The position numbers and the translations under genes are program-made. DNA of 64,000 nucleotides from Enoplosus armatus (lineage: Eukaryota; Chordata; Actinopteri; Centrarchiformes; Enoplosidae), in contig NC_092183.1 in assembly GCF_043641665.1 (NCBI RefSeq), positions 24,515,492 to 24,579,491 on the forward strand, read 5' to 3'. Each line of letters begins with the position of its first letter. Position 1 is the stretch's first letter. Below, in pieces: positions 37,517 through 50,785 of the stretch. The notes below the pieces were generated by a model. It did not search any database. It saw only the letters and a list, made by a program, of their open reading frames with translations, and was not told where the DNA came from.

Positions 37517-38263
37517 ATGACCTGTAATTATCTGATGTTGAACTCAGACAAGACAGAAGTTATTGTTCTTGGCCCTGAACACCTCAGAAATACAGTATCT
37601 AAGGATATTGTTACCCTAGATGGCATTGCCCTGGCCTCCAGCGCCACCGTGAGGAATCTCGGAGTTGTCTTTGATCAGGACATGTCCTTTAACTCCCACG
37701 TAAAACAAACTTCACGGACTGCCTTCTTTCACCTCCGTAACATTGCAAAAATCAGGAAGATCCTGTCTCAAACAGATGCAGAAAAATTAGTCCATGCATT
37801 TGTCACGTCTAGGCTGGATTATTGCAATTCCTTATTATCAGGCTGTCCCAATAAGTCCCTGAGGACTCTCCAGCTGATCCAGAATGCTGCAGCACGTGTA
37901 CTGACAGGAACCAGGAAAAGAGATCATATTTCTCCTGTATTAGCTTCTCTGCACTGGCTCCCTGTAAAATCTAGAATAGAGTTTAAACTGCTTCTCCTCA
38001 CCTACAAAGCTCTTACTGGTCAGGCACCATCATATCTTAAAGAGCTCATAGTACGCTATTACCCTACTAGAGCACTCCGCTCCCAGAATGCAGGGCTGCT
38101 TGTGGTTCCTAGAGTCTCCAAAAACAGAACAGGAGCCAGAGCCTTCAGCTATCAAGCTCCTCTCCTGTGGAATCAGCTCCCAGTTTGGGTCCGGGAGGCA
38201 GACACACTCTCTACTTTTAAGAGTAGGCTTAAAACTTTGCTTTTTGATAACGCTTATAGTTAA
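37517..38263 (+). pseudogene. L2 ORF2 C-terminal region, copy 3
   Basis: These 248 codons end at the same natural stop as copy 2 and keep the consensus-like AARVLTG and RYYPTRALRSQ stretches. No internal stop is seen from the Met at 37,517. The same frame is open 5' of that Met, through KDIKTW, toward the YADD region, so the Met is not a real start. Confidence 0.86.
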
Positions 38264-38702
38264 GGGCTGGCTCAGGCCTGCCTGGACCAGCCCCCTAGTT
38301 ATGCTGCTATAGGCCTACACTGCTGGGGGACTTCCCATGATGCACTGAGCTTTCCTCCTCTCCCTCCTCATCTTTGCACATTCATCACAGTCCAATGCAT
38401 GTTACTAACTTTATTTCTTCCCCGGAGTTTCTTTGTGCTTTGTCGACTCGTAGGTGGCTGTGGATCGTGGTCCTGGTACGCCTGGGTGCTGCTGCCGCCA
38501 TGGGCCTGCCTGACTCTCATCTCTACAGTTATTATGTTTAGTCGTAGTTCTGTTACTATTAAAGCTCCTATTATTAATCTAAGCTAATATTACAGCTACT
38601 TCTACTGTTAGTGCTGCCATACATCTTTGCCTACCTGTCTGTCTGTCTGTCTGTCTGTCTGTGTCTCTACGTCTATCTCTCTGTCTCTGTCTCTGTCTCT
38701 CC

Positions 38703-38719
38703 CTCTCTCTCTCTCTCTC
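38703..38719 (+). repeat. (CT)n microsatellite in LINE copy 3 3' UTR
   Basis: This is a 17-nt CT run, identical in length to that of copy 2. It is preceded by an expanded TGTC tract (about 38,636-38,661), longer than in any other copy. Confidence 0.9.
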
Positions 38720-41115
38720 AAACCCAACCGGTCAAAGCAGATGACCGCCCACCTAGAGTCTGGTTCTGCTCGAGTTTTCTGCCTCTTAAAAGGAAGTTTT
38801 TCCTTGCCACTGTTGCCAAAGTGCTTGCTCATGGTGGGAACTGTTGGGTCTCTGTAATAACATTATAAAGAGTCGGTCTAGACCTGCTCTATTTTGTAAA
38901 GTGTCATGAGATGACTTTTGTTGTGATTTGGCACTATATAAAAAAAATTGAATTGAATTGAATCAGAATTCTAGAACAGCGTCAGAATTCTAAAATTTTG
39001 ACAGAATTCTATAATGACCTCAGAATTCTAGAATGTCGACAGAATTCTAGAATGACATAAGAATTCTAGAATGACCTCAGAATTCTACAACAACATCGGA
39101 ATTCTGGAATGTCGATAGAATTCTGGAATGTCAATAGAATTCTAGAATGTTGACAGAACTCTAGAATTTCATCAGAATTCTAGAATGTCGACAAAATTCT
39201 AAAATGACCTCAGAATTCTAGAATGTCATCAGAATTCGAGACTGACATCAGAATTCTAGAATGACCTCAGAATTCTAGAATGTTGATAAAATTCTAGAAT
39301 GTCGACAGAATTCTAAAATGACCTCAGAACTCCAGAATGTCATCAGAATTCTAGAATGACCTCAGAATTCTAGAACAAAATCAGAATTCTGGAATGTCGA
39401 TAGAATTCTAAAATGACTTCAGAATTCTAGAATGTCATCAGAATTCTGGAATGTTGTAAGAATTCTAGAATGACATCAGAATTCTAGAACAAAGCCAAAA
39501 TTCTAGAATGTCATCAGAATTCTAGAATGACATAAGAATTCTAGAACAACATCAGAATTCTGGAATGTCGAAAGAATTCTAGAATGTCATCAGAATTCCA
39601 GAATGACATAAGAATTCTAGAATGACCTCAGAATTCTAGAATGTGGACAGAATTCTAAAATGACATCAGAATTCTAGAATGTCATCAGAATTCTAGAATG
39701 ACATCAGAATTCTAGAACAACATCAGAATTCTGGAATGTCGATAGAATTCTGGAATGTCAATAGAATTCTGGAATGTCAATAGAATTCTAGAATGACATA
39801 AGAATTCTAGAATGACCTCAGAATTCTAGATTGTTGACAAAATTCTTGAATGTCGAAAGAATTCTAAAATGTCCTCAGAATTCCAGAATGTCATCAGAAT
39901 TCTAGAATGACCTCAGAATTCTAGAACAACATCAGAATTCTAGAATGACCTCAGAATTCTACAATGTTGAGAAAATTCTAGAATGTCGACAGTATTCTAA
40001 AATGACCTCAGAATTCTAGAATGTCATCAGAATTCTAGAATGACATCAGAATTCTGGAATGTCGATAGAATTCTGGAATGTCGATAGAATTCTAGAATGA
40101 CATCAGAATTGTAGAATGTTGACAGAATTCTAGAATGTCATCAGTATTCTAGAATGTCGACAGAATTCTAAAATGACCTCAGAATTCTAGAATGTCATCA
40201 GAATTCTAGAACAACATCAGAGTTCTGGAATGTCGATAGAATTCTGGAATGTCAATAGAATTCTAGAATGACATCAGAATTGTAGAATGTTGACAGAATT
40301 CTAGAATGTCATCAAAATTCTAAAATGACATCAGAATTCTAGAATGACATCAGAATTCTAGAACATAAGAATTCTGGAATGTCGAAAGAATTCTAGAATG
40401 ACATCAGAATTCCAGAACAAAGCCTAAATTCTAGAATGTCGACATAATTCTAGAATGACAACAGAATTCTAGAACAGCGTCAGAATTCTAGAATTTTGAT
40501 AGAATTCTATAATGACCTCAGAATTCTAGAATGTTGACAAAATTCTAGAATGTCGACAGAATTCTAGAATGACATCAGAATTCTAGAACATCAGAATTCT
40601 GGAATGTCGAAAGAATTCTAGAATGACATCAGAATTCCAGAACAAAGCCTAAATTCTAGAATGTCGACATAATTCTAGAATGACAACAGAATTCTAGAAC
40701 AGCGTCAGAATTCTAGAATTTTGACAGAATTCTATAATGACCTCAGAATTCTAGAATGTCGACAGAATTCTAGAATGACATAAGAATTCCAGAACAACAT
40801 CAGAATTCCGGAATGTCGATAGAATTCTGGAATGTCGATAGAATTCTAGAATGACATCAGAATTCTAGAATGACATCAGAATTCTAGAATGTTGAAAAAA
40901 TTATAGAATGTCATCAGAATTCTGGAATGTCGACAGAATTCTAAAATGATCTCAGAATTCTAGAATGTCATCAGAATTCTAGAATGACCTCAGAATTCTA
41001 GAATGACATCAGAATTCTAGAACAGCGTCAGAATTCTAGAAAGTTGACAGAATTCTAGAATGACCTCAGAATCCTAGAACAGCGTCAGAATTCTAGAATG
41101 TTGACAGAATTCTAG

Positions 41116-42420
41116 ATTGACCTCAGAATTCTAGAATGTCATCAGAATTCTAGAATGACATAAGAATTCTAGAATGACCTCAGAATTCTAGAATGTTGAC
41201 AAAATTCTAGAATGTCGAAAGAATTCTGAAATGACCTCAGAATTCCAGAATGTCATCAGATTTCTAGAATGACCTCAGAATTCTAGAACAAAATCAGAAT
41301 TCTGGAATGTCGAAAGAATTCTAGAATGACATCAGACTTCTAGAACAAAGCCAAAATTCTAGAATGTCGACATAATTCTGGAATGACATCAGAATTCTAG
41401 AATGTCATCAGACTTCTAGAACAACATCAGAATTCTGGAATGTCAATGGAATTCTGGAATGTCAATAGAATTCTACAATGACATCAGAATTGTAGAATGT
41501 TGACAGAATTCTAGAATGTCATCAGAATTCTAGAATGTCGACAGAATTCTAAAATGACCTCAGAATTCTAGAACATCAGAATTCTGGAATGTCGAAAGAA
41601 TTCTAGAATGACATCAGAATTCTTGAACAGCGTCAGAATTCTAGAATTTTGACAGAATTCTATAACAACATCAGAATTCTGGAATATCGATAGAATTCTG
41701 GAATTTCGATAAAATTCTAGAATGACATCAGAATTGTAGAATGTTGACAGAGTTGTGGAATGTCATCAGAATTCTAGAATGTCGACAGAATTCTGGAATG
41801 ACATCAGAATTCCAGAACAAAGCCAAAATTCTAGAATGTCGACAGGATTCTAGAATGACAACAGAATTCTAGAACAGTGTCAGAATTCTAGAATTTTGAC
41901 AGAATTCTATAATGACCTCAGAATTCTAGAATGTCATCAGACTTCTAGAACAACATCAGAATTCTGGATTGTCAATGGAATTCTGGAATGTCGATAGAAT
42001 TCTAGAATGACATCAGAATTGTAGAATGTTGACAGAATTCTAGAATGTCATCAGAATTCTAGAATGTCGACAGAATTCTAAAATGACCTCAGAATTATAG
42101 AACATCAGAATTCTGGAATGTCGAAAGAATTCTAGAATGACATCAGAATTCTAGAACAGCGTCAGAATTCTAGAATTTTGACAGAATTCTATAATGACCT
42201 CAGAATTCTAGAATGTCGATAGAATTCTAGAATGACATAAGAATTCTAGAACAACATCAGAATTCCGGAATGTCGATAAAATTCTGGAATGTCGATAGAA
42301 TTCTAGAATGACATCAGAATTCTAGAACAGCGTCAGAATTCTAGAATGTTGACAGAATTCTAGAATGACCTCAGAATCCTAGAACAGCGTCAGAATTCTA
42401 GAATGTTGACAGAATTCTAG
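41116..42420. repeat. Higher-order satellite unit, family of four, unit 1 (1,305 bp)
   Basis: The unit starts at the rare monomer TCTAGATTGACCTCAG. It carries ATCAGATTTCTAG, TTCTTGAACAGCGTC, AATATCGATAG, GACAGAGTTGTGG and GGATTGTCAATGG in the same order as units 2 and 4. It lacks the 95-bp (five-monomer) stretch containing AATAGCGTTCTAAAATG that the others have. Confidence 0.88.
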
Positions 42421-43820
42421 ATTGACCTCAGAATTCTAGAATGTCATCAGAATTCTAGAATGACATAAGAATTCTAGAATGACCTCAGAATTCTAGAATG
42501 TTGACAAAATTCTAGAATGTCGAAAGAATTCTAAAATGAACTCAGAATTCCAGAATGTCATCAGATTTCTAGAATGACCTCAGAATTCTAGAACAAAATC
42601 AGAATTCTGGAATGTCAATAGCGTTCTAAAATGACCTCAGAATTCTAGAATGTCATCAGAATTCTAGAATGACCTCAGAATTCAAAAACAACATCAGAAT
42701 TCTGGAATGTCAAAAGAATTCTAGAATGACATCAGACTTCTAGAACAAAGCCAAAATTCTAGAATGTCGACATAATTCTGGAATGACATCAGAATTCTAG
42801 AATGTCATCAGACTTCTAGAACAACATCAGAATTCTGGAATGTCAATGGAATTCTGGAATGTCGATAGAATTCTACAATGACATCAGAATTGTAGAATGT
42901 TGACAGAATTCTAGAATGTCATCAGAATTCTAGAATGTCGACAGAATTCTAAAATGACCTCAGAATTCTAGAACATCAGAATTCTGGAATGTCGAAAGAA
43001 TTCTAGAATGACATCAGAATTCTTGAACAGCGTCAGAATTGTAGAATTTTGACAGAATTCTATAACAACATCAGAATTCTGGAATATCGATAGAATTCTG
43101 GAATTCCGATAAAATTCTAGAATGACATCAGAATTGTAGAATGTTGACAGAGTTGTGGAATGTCATCAGAATTCTAGAATGTCGACAAAATTCTGGAATG
43201 ACATCAGAATTCCAGAACAAAGCCAAAATTCTAGAATGTCGACAGAATTCTAGAATGACAACAGAATTCTAGAACAGTGTCAGAATTCTAGAATTTTGAC
43301 AGAATTCTATAATGACCTCAGAATTCTAGAATGTCATCAGACTTCTAGAACAACATCAGAATTCTGGATTGTCAATGGAATTCTGGAATGTCGATAGAAT
43401 TCTAGAATGACATCAGAATTGTAGAATGTTGACAGAATTCTAGAATGTCATCAGAATTCTAGAATGTCGACAGAATTCTAAAATGACCTCAGAATTCTAG
43501 AACATCAGAATTCTGGAATGTCGAAAGAATTCTAGAATGACATCAGAATTCTAGAACAGCGTCAGAATTCTAGAATTTTGACAGAATTCTATAATGACCT
43601 CAGAATTCTAGAATGTCGATAGAATTCTAGAATGACATACGAATTCTAGAACAACATCAGAATTCCGGAATGTCGATAAAATTCTGGAATGTCGATAGAA
43701 TTCTAGAATGACATCAGAATTCTAGAACAGCGTCAGAATTCTAGAATGTTGACAGAATTCTAGAATGACCTCAGAATCCTAGAACAGCGTCAGAATTCTA
43801 GAATGTTGACAGAATTCTAG
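42421..43820. repeat. Higher-order satellite unit, family of four, unit 2 (1,400 bp)
   Basis: It has the same order of markers as unit 1 plus the 95-bp insertion (AATAGCGTTC at about 42,617, TTCAAAAACAACATC at about 42,683). The length of 1,400 bp equals 74 monomers less two 3-bp shortened ones. Confidence 0.88.
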
Positions 43821-45315
43821 ATTGACCTCAGAATTCTAGAATGTCATCAGAATTCTAGAATGACATAAGAATTCTAGAATGACCTCAGAATTCTAGAATG
43901 TTGACAAAATTCTAGAATGTCGAAAGAATTCTAAAATGACCTCAGAATTCCAGAATGTCATCAGATTTCTAGAATGACCTCAGAATTCTAGAACAAAATC
44001 AGAATTCTGGAATGTCAATAGCGTTCTAAAATGACCTCAGAATTCTAGAATGTCATCAGAATTCTAGAATGACCTCAGAATTCAAAAACAACATCAGAAT
44101 TCTGGAATGTCAAAAGAATTCTAGAATGACATCAGACTTCTAGAACAAAGCCAAAATTCTAGAACGTCGACATAATTCTGGAATGACATCAGAATTCTAG
44201 AATGTCATCAGACTTCTAGAACAACATCAGAATTCTGGATTGTCAATGGAATTCTGGAATGTCGATAGAATTCTAGAATGACATCAGAATTCTAGAATGT
44301 TGACAGAATTCTAGAATGTCGTCAGAATTCTAGAATGTCGACAGAATTCTAAAATGACCTCAGAATTCTAGAACATCAGAATTCTGGAATGTCGAAAGAA
44401 TTCTAGAATGACATCAGAATTCTAGAACAGCGTCAGAATTCTAGAATTTTGACAGAATTCTATAATGACCTCAGAATTCTAGAATGTCGACAGAATTCTA
44501 GAATGACATAAGAATTCTAGAACAACATCAGAATTCCGGAATGTCGATAAAATTCTGGAATGTCGATAGAATTCTAGAATGACATCAGAATTCTAGAATG
44601 ACCTCAGAATTCTAGAACAAAATCAGAATTCTGGAATGTCAATAGAGTTCTAAAATGACCTCAGAATTCTAGAATGTCATCAGAATTCTAGAATGACCTC
44701 AGAATTCAAGAACAACATAATAATTCTGGAATGTCGAAAGAATTCTAGAATGACATCAGAATTGTAGAATGTTGACAGAATTCTAGAATGTAATCAGAAT
44801 TCTAGAATGTCGACAGAATTCTAAAATGACCTCAGAATTCTAGAACATCAGAATTCTGGAATGTCGAAAGAATTCTAGAATGACATCAGAATTCTAGAAC
44901 AGCGTCAGAATTCTAGAATTTTGACAGAATTCTATAATTACCTCAGAATTCTAGAATGTCGACAGAATTCTAGAATGACATAAGAATTCTACAACAACAT
45001 CAGAATTCTGGAATGTCGATAGAATTCTGGAATGTCGATAGAATTCTAGAATGACATCAGAATTGTAGAATGTTGACAGAATTCTAGAATGACATCAGAA
45101 TTTTAGAACAAAGCCAAAATTCTAGTATGTCGACATAATTATAGAATGGTATCAGAATTCTAGAACAGCGTCAGAATTCTAGAATTTTGACAGAATTCGA
45201 GAATTACATCAGAATTCTAGAATGTCGACAGAATTCTAGAATGACATAAGAATTCTAGAATGACCTCAGAATCCTAGAACAGCGTCAGAATTCTAGAATG
45301 TTGACAGAATTCTAG
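43821..45315. repeat. Higher-order satellite unit, family of four, unit 3 (1,495 bp)
   Basis: The first half follows unit 2 closely. The second half is rearranged: the TTCTTGAACAGCGTC and AATATCGATAG section is missing and other cassettes replace it. The net length is again 95 bp more than the previous unit. Confidence 0.82.
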
Positions 45316-46225
45316 ATTGACCTCAGAATTCTAGAATGTCATCAGAATTCTAGAATGACATAAGAATTCTAGAATGACCTCAGAATTCTAGAATGTTGAC
45401 AAAATTCTAGAATGTCGAAAGAATTCTAAAATGACCTCAGAATTCCAGAATGTCATCAGATTTCTAGAATGACCTCAGAATTCTAGAACAAAATCAGAAT
45501 TCTGGAATGTCAATAGCGTTCTAAAATGACCTCAGAATTCTAGAATGTCATCAGAATTCTAGAATGACCTCAGAATTCAAAAACAACATCAGAATTCTGG
45601 AATGTCAAAAGAATTCTAGAATGACATCAGACTTCTAGAACAAAGCCAAAATTCTAGAATGTCGACATAATTCTGGAATGACATCAGAATTCTAGAATGT
45701 CATCAGACTTCTAGAACAACATCAGAATTCTGGAATGTCAATGGAATTCTAGAATGTCGATAGAATTCTACAATGACATCAGAATTGTAGAATGTTGACA
45801 GAATTCTAGAATGTCATCAGAATTCTAGAATGTCGACAGAATTCTAAAATGACCTCAGAATTCTAGAACATCAGAATTCTGGAATGTCGAAAGAATTCTA
45901 GAATGACATCAGAATTCTTGAACAGCGTCAGAATTCTAGAATTTTGACAGAATTCTATAACAACATCAGAATTCTGGAATATCGATAGAATTCTGGAATT
46001 TCGATAAAATTCTAGAATGACATCAGAATTGTAGAATGTTGACAGAGTTGTGGAATGTCATCAGAATTCTAGAATGTCGACAGAATTCTGGAATGACATC
46101 AGAATTCCAGAACAAAGCCAAAATTCTAGAATGTCGACAGAATTCTAGAATGACAACAGAATTCTAGAACAGTGTCAGAATTCTAGAATTTTGACAGAAT
46201 TCTATAATGACCTCAGAATTCTAGA
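45316..46225. repeat. Higher-order satellite unit, family of four, unit 4 (partial)
   Basis: It follows unit 2 through the AATAGCGTTC, TTCTTGAACAGCGTC, AATATCGATAG and GACAGAGTTGTGG markers, and departs near 46,225, where GTCGACAG replaces GTCATCAGACTTC. Confidence 0.83.
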
Positions 46226-46440
46226 ATGTCGACAGAATTCTAGAATGACATAAGAATTCTAGAACAACATCAGAATTCCGGAATGTCGATAAAATTCTGG
46301 AATGTCGATAGAATTCTAGAATGTCGACAGAATTCTAAAATGACCTCAGAATTCTAGAATGTCATCAGAATTCTAGAACAACATCAGAATTCTGGAATGT
46401 CGATAGAATTCTGAAATGTCGATAGAATTCTAGAATGACT

Positions 46441-46550
46441 TCAGAGTTGTAGAATGTTGACAGAATTGTAGAACAGAGTCATAATTCTAGAATGTTGACA
46501 GATATCTAGAATGACATCAGAATGTAGAACAGAGTCAGAATCCTAGAATG
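46441..46550. repeat. Divergent satellite cassette, copy 3 of 7
   Basis: It has GAGTTGTAGAATGTTGAC, AGAACAGAGTCATAATTC, GACAGATATCTAG and a shortened AGAATGTAGAACAGAG monomer. It lacks the CTAGGACAGCGTTAG tail found in copies 1, 2, 4 and 7. Confidence 0.82.
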
Positions 46551-48729
46551 ACCTCAGAATTCTAGAATGTCATCAGAATTCTAAAATGACATCAGAATTC
46601 TAGAATGTCATCAGAATTCCAGAATGACATAAGAATTCTAGAATGACCTCAGAATTCTAGAATGTGGACAGAATTCTAAAATGACCTCAGAATTCTAGAA
46701 TGTCATCAGAATTCTAGAACGACATCAGGATTCAGGAATGTCGAAAGAATTCTAGAATGACATCAGAATTCTGGAACAAAGTCAAAATTCTAGAATGTCA
46801 ACATAATTCTAGAATGACATCGGAATTCTAGAACAGCCTCAGAATTCTAGAATGTTGACAGAATTCTAGAATGACCTCAGAATTCCAGAACGTTGACAAA
46901 ATTCTTGAATGTCGACAGAATTCTAAAATGACCTCAGAATTCCAGAATGTCATCAGAATTCTAGAATGACCTCAGAATTCTAGAACAACATCAGAATTCT
47001 GGAATGTCGAAAGAATTCTAGAATGACATCAGACTTCTAGAACAAAGCCAAAATTCTAGAATGTCAACATAATTCTGGAATGACATCAGAATTCTAGAAT
47101 GTCATCAGAATTCTAGAACAACATCAGAATTCTGGAATATCGATAGAATTCTGGAATTTCGATAAAATTCTAGAATGACATCAGAATTGTAGAATGTTGA
47201 CAGAATTGTGGAATGTCATCAGAATTCTAGAATGTCGACAGAATCCTAAAATGACCTCAGAATTCTAGCATGTCATCAGAATTCTAGAATGACCTCAGAA
47301 TTCTACAATGTTGAGACAATTCTAGAATGTCGACAGAATTCTAAAACTACCTCAGAATTCTAGAATGTTGAGAAAATTCTAGAATGTCGACAGAATTCTA
47401 AAATGTCATCAGTATTCTAGAATGTCATCAGAATTGTAGAATGTTGACAGAATTCTAGAATGTCATCAGTATTCTAGAATGTCGACAGAATTCTAGAACG
47501 ACATCAGAATTCTGGAATGTCGAAAGAATTCTAGAATGACATCAGAATTCTGGAACAAAGTCAAAATTCTAGAATGTCAACATAATTCTAGAAGGACATC
47601 AGAATTCTAGAACAGTGTCAGAAATCTAGAATGTTGACAGAATTCTAGACTGACCTCAGAATTCTAGAATGTCATCAGAATTCTAGAATGACATAAGAAT
47701 TCTAGAATGACCTCAGAATTCTAGAATGTTGACAAAATTCTAGAATGTCGACAGAATTCTAAAATGACCTCAGAATTCTGGAATGTCATCAGAATTCTAG
47801 AATGGCCTCAGAATTCTAGAACAACATCAGAATTCTGAAATGTCGAAAGAATTCTAGAATGACATCAGACTTCTAGAACAAAGCCAAAATTCTAGAATGT
47901 CGACAGAATTTTAAAATGACCTCAGAATTCTAGAATGTCATCAGAATTCTAGAACAAAATCAGAATTCTGGAATGTCGATAGAATTCTGGAATGTCAATA
48001 GAATTCTAGAATGACATCAGAATTGTAGAATGTTGACAGAATTCTAGAATGTCATCAGAATTCTAAAATGACATCAGAATTCTAGAATGACATCAGAATT
48101 CCAGAACAAAGCCAAAATTCTAGAATGTCGACAGAATTCTAGAATGACAACAGAATTCTAGAACAGCGTCAGAATTCTAGAATTTTGACAGAATTCTATA
48201 ATGACCTCAGAATTCTAGAATGTTGACAAAATTCTAGAATGTTGACAGAATTCTAGAATGACAACAGAATTCTAGAACAGCGTTAGAATTCTAGAATGTT
48301 GACAGAATTCTAGATTGACCTCAGAATTCTAGAATGTCGACAGAACTCTAGAATGACATAAGAATTCTATAATGACCTCAGAATTCTAGAACAACATCAG
48401 AATTCTGGAATCTCGATAGAATTCTGGAATGTCGATAGAATTCTAGAATGACATCAGAATTGTAGAATGTTGACAGAATTCTAGAATGTCATCAGAATTC
48501 TAGAATGTCGACAGAATTCTAAAATGACCTCAGCATACTAGAATGTCATCAGAATTCTAGAACAACATCAGAATTCTGGAATGTCGATAGAATTCTGGAA
48601 TGTCGATAGAATTCTAAAATGACATCAGAATTCTAGAATGACATCAGAATTCTAGAATGACATCAGAATTCTAGAACATCAGAATTCTGGAATGTCGAAA
48701 GAATTCTAGAATGACATCAGAATTCTAGA

Positions 48730-49128
48730 TTTAATCTAGAAATTACTAAAACTATCTCTTCATCTAAGCCATCAACTTGTCTCTTAGACCCCATCCCAAC
48801 CTGGCTGCTCAAAGAGGTTTTACCTTTAGTCAGCACTTCTTTACTAGACATGATCAATCTGTCCTTATTAACAGGCTACGTACCACAGTCCTTTAAAGTA
48901 GCTGTAATTAAACCTCTTCTTAAAAAGACCACTCTTGATCCAGAGGTTTTAGCCAACTATAGACCTATATCTAACCTCCCCTTTCTCTCCAAGATTCTTG
49001 AGAAAGCAGTCGCCAACCAGCTGTGTGACTTTCTACATGACAATAGGTTGCTTGAGGACTTTCAGTCAGGTTTCAGAGCTCATCATAGCATCATAGCTCA
49101 TCATAGCACTGGTGAAAGTTACAAATGA
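48730..49128 (+). pseudogene. L2 reverse transcriptase N-terminal fragment, copy 4
   Basis: The frame is open from the truncation point through [17 protein letters not shown] and [10 protein letters not shown] (residue 80 after the Met at 48,850). There a local rearrangement replaces 9 bases with 16 (net +7) by re-copying the neighbouring AGCTCATCATAGCA motif. The frame is lost and the reading stops 12 residues later. The duplicated motif suggests replication slippage. Confidence 0.86.
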
Positions 49129-49492
49129 CCTTCTCACTGCATCAGACAAAGGACTTGTCTCTATACTTGCTTTGTTAGATCTTAGTGCTGCATTCGACAC
49201 CATTGACCATCATATCCTATTACAGAGACTGGAACATTTATTTGGCATCAAAGGAACCGCACTAAGCTGGTTTAAGTCGTATTTATCAGATCGATCTCAG
49301 TTTGTACATGTTAACGATGAATCCTCCATGTACGCCAAAGTCAGTCATGGAGTTCCACAAGGTTCTGTGCTTGGACCAATACTATTCACCTTATATATGC
49401 TTCCTTTAGGGGATATTATTAGAAAACACTCCATACATTTTCATTGCTATGCAGATGATACCCAGCTATATTTATCGATCAAGCCAGAATAA
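49112..49492 (+). pseudogene. L2 RT catalytic core fragment, copy 4, with YADD motif
   Basis: The reading begins at a GTG codon that is Val in the native protein, not a true start. It carries motif [14 protein letters not shown] (catalytic Asp 23 of this fragment), motif [15 protein letters not shown] and motif [12 protein letters not shown] (YADD at 113-116, bases 49,448-49,459). The reading ends at a TAA after KPE; copy 3 has GAA there, so TAA is a point lesion. The fragment lacks the upstream RT blocks and the thumb and is not functional alone. Confidence 0.87.
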
Positions 49493-49543
49493 CCTCATCA
49501 GTTAGCCAAGCTTCAAGCATGCCTTAAGGACATAAAGACCTGG

Positions 49544-50290
49544 ATGACCTGTAATTATCTGATGTTGAACTCAGACAAGACAGAAGTTATTGTTCTTGGC
49601 CCTGAACACCTCAGAAATACAGTATCTAAGGATATTGTTACCCTAGATGGCATTGCCCTGGCCTCCAGCGCCACCGTGAGGAATCTCGGAGTTGTCTTTG
49701 ATCAGGACATGTCCTTTAACTCCCACGTAAAACAAACTTCACGGACTGCCTTCTTTCACCTCCGTAACATTGCAAAAATCAGGAAGATCCTGTCTCAAAC
49801 AGATGCAGAAAAAATAGTCCATGCATTTGTCACGTCTAGGCTGGATTATTGCAATTCCTTATTATCAGGCTGTCCCAATAAGTCCCTGAGGACTCTCCAG
49901 CTGATCCAGAATGCTGCAGCACGTGTACTGACAGGAACCAGGAAAAGAGATCATATTTCTCCTGTATTAGCTTCTCTGCACTGGCTCCCTGTAAAATCTA
50001 GAATAGAGTTTAAACTGCTTCTCCTCACCTACAAAGCTCTTACTGGTCAGGCACCATCATATCTTAAAGAGCTCATAGTACGCTATTACCCTACTAGAGC
50101 ACTCCGCTCCCAGAATGCAGGGCTGCTTGTGGTTCCTAGAGTCTCCAAAAACAGAACAGGAGCCAGAGCCTTCAGCTATCAAGCTCCTCTCCTGTGGAAT
50201 CAGCTCCCAGTTTGGGTCCGGGAGGCAGACACACTCTCTACTTTTAAGAGTAGGCTTAAAACTTTGCTTTTTGATAACGCTTATAGTTAA
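49544..50290 (+). pseudogene. L2 ORF2 C-terminal region, copy 4
   Basis: These 248 codons carry the same blocks as copies 2 and 3 and are nearly identical to copy 3; the one substitution noticed is Ile for Leu in DAEKIVHAF. It is in frame with the YADD fragment across the TAA, so from about 49,112 to 50,290 this copy has a single in-frame stop. The Met at 49,544 is internal. Confidence 0.86.
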
Positions 50291-50714
50291 GGGCTGGCTC
50301 AGGCCTGCCTGGACCAGCCCCCTAGTTATGCTGCTATAGGCCTACACTGCTGGGGGACTTCCCATGATGCACTGAGCTTTCCTCCTCTCCCTCCTCATCT
50401 TTGCACATTCATCACAGTCCAATGCATGTTACTAACTTTATTTCTTCCCCGGAGTTTCTTTGTGCTTTGTCGACTCGTAGGTGGCTGTGGATCGTGGTCC
50501 TGGTACGCCTGGGTGCTGCTGCCGCCATGGGCCTGCCTGACTCTCATCTCTACAGTTATTATGTTTAGTCGTAGTTCTGTTACTATTAAAGCTCCTATTA
50601 TTAATCTAAGCTAATATTACAGCTACTTCTACTGTTAGTGCTGCCATACATCTTTGCCTACCTGTCTGTCTGTCTATCTGTGTCTCTACGTCTATCTCTC
50701 TGTCTCTGTCTCTG

Positions 50715-50721
<7 letters not shown>

Positions 50722-50748
<27 letters not shown>
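50722..50748 (+). repeat. (CT)n microsatellite in LINE copy 4 3' UTR
   Basis: This is a 27-nt CT run, intermediate between copies 2/3 (17) and copies 1/5 (37 and 35). The preceding TGTC tract has the TATC interruption seen in copies 1 and 5. Confidence 0.9.
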
Positions 50749-50785
50749 AAACCCAACCGGTCAAAGCAGATGACCGCCCACCTAG

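Larger units (their letters stand above)
36716..38962 (+). mobile_element. L2-type LINE, copy 3 (5'-truncated)
   Basis: It has the same truncation point, the same tail and the same 13-bp flanks (36,703-36,715 and 38,963-38,975). It is closest in layout to copy 2 (no filler deletion, no DNA element, CT run of 17), yet shares GCAGATG at the YADD codons and CAGTTAGCCAAGC with copy 4. Private changes include a 5-bp loss (ATTGG) at about 37,207. The TGTC tract before the CT run is the longest of the five. Confidence 0.9.
38963..48729. repeat. 19-bp satellite array, block 4
   Basis: This is a continuous satellite between LINE copies 3 and 4. Its central feature is a four-member higher-order family (41,116-46,225) with 1,305, 1,400 and 1,495 bp between successive start markers. 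A divergent cassette lies at 46,441-46,550. The last ~100 bp before copy 4 match the left flanks of copies 2 and 3 (a 16-bp AGAATTCTAGAACATC monomer, then TTCTGGAATGTCGAAAG). No gene is visible. Confidence 0.96.
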
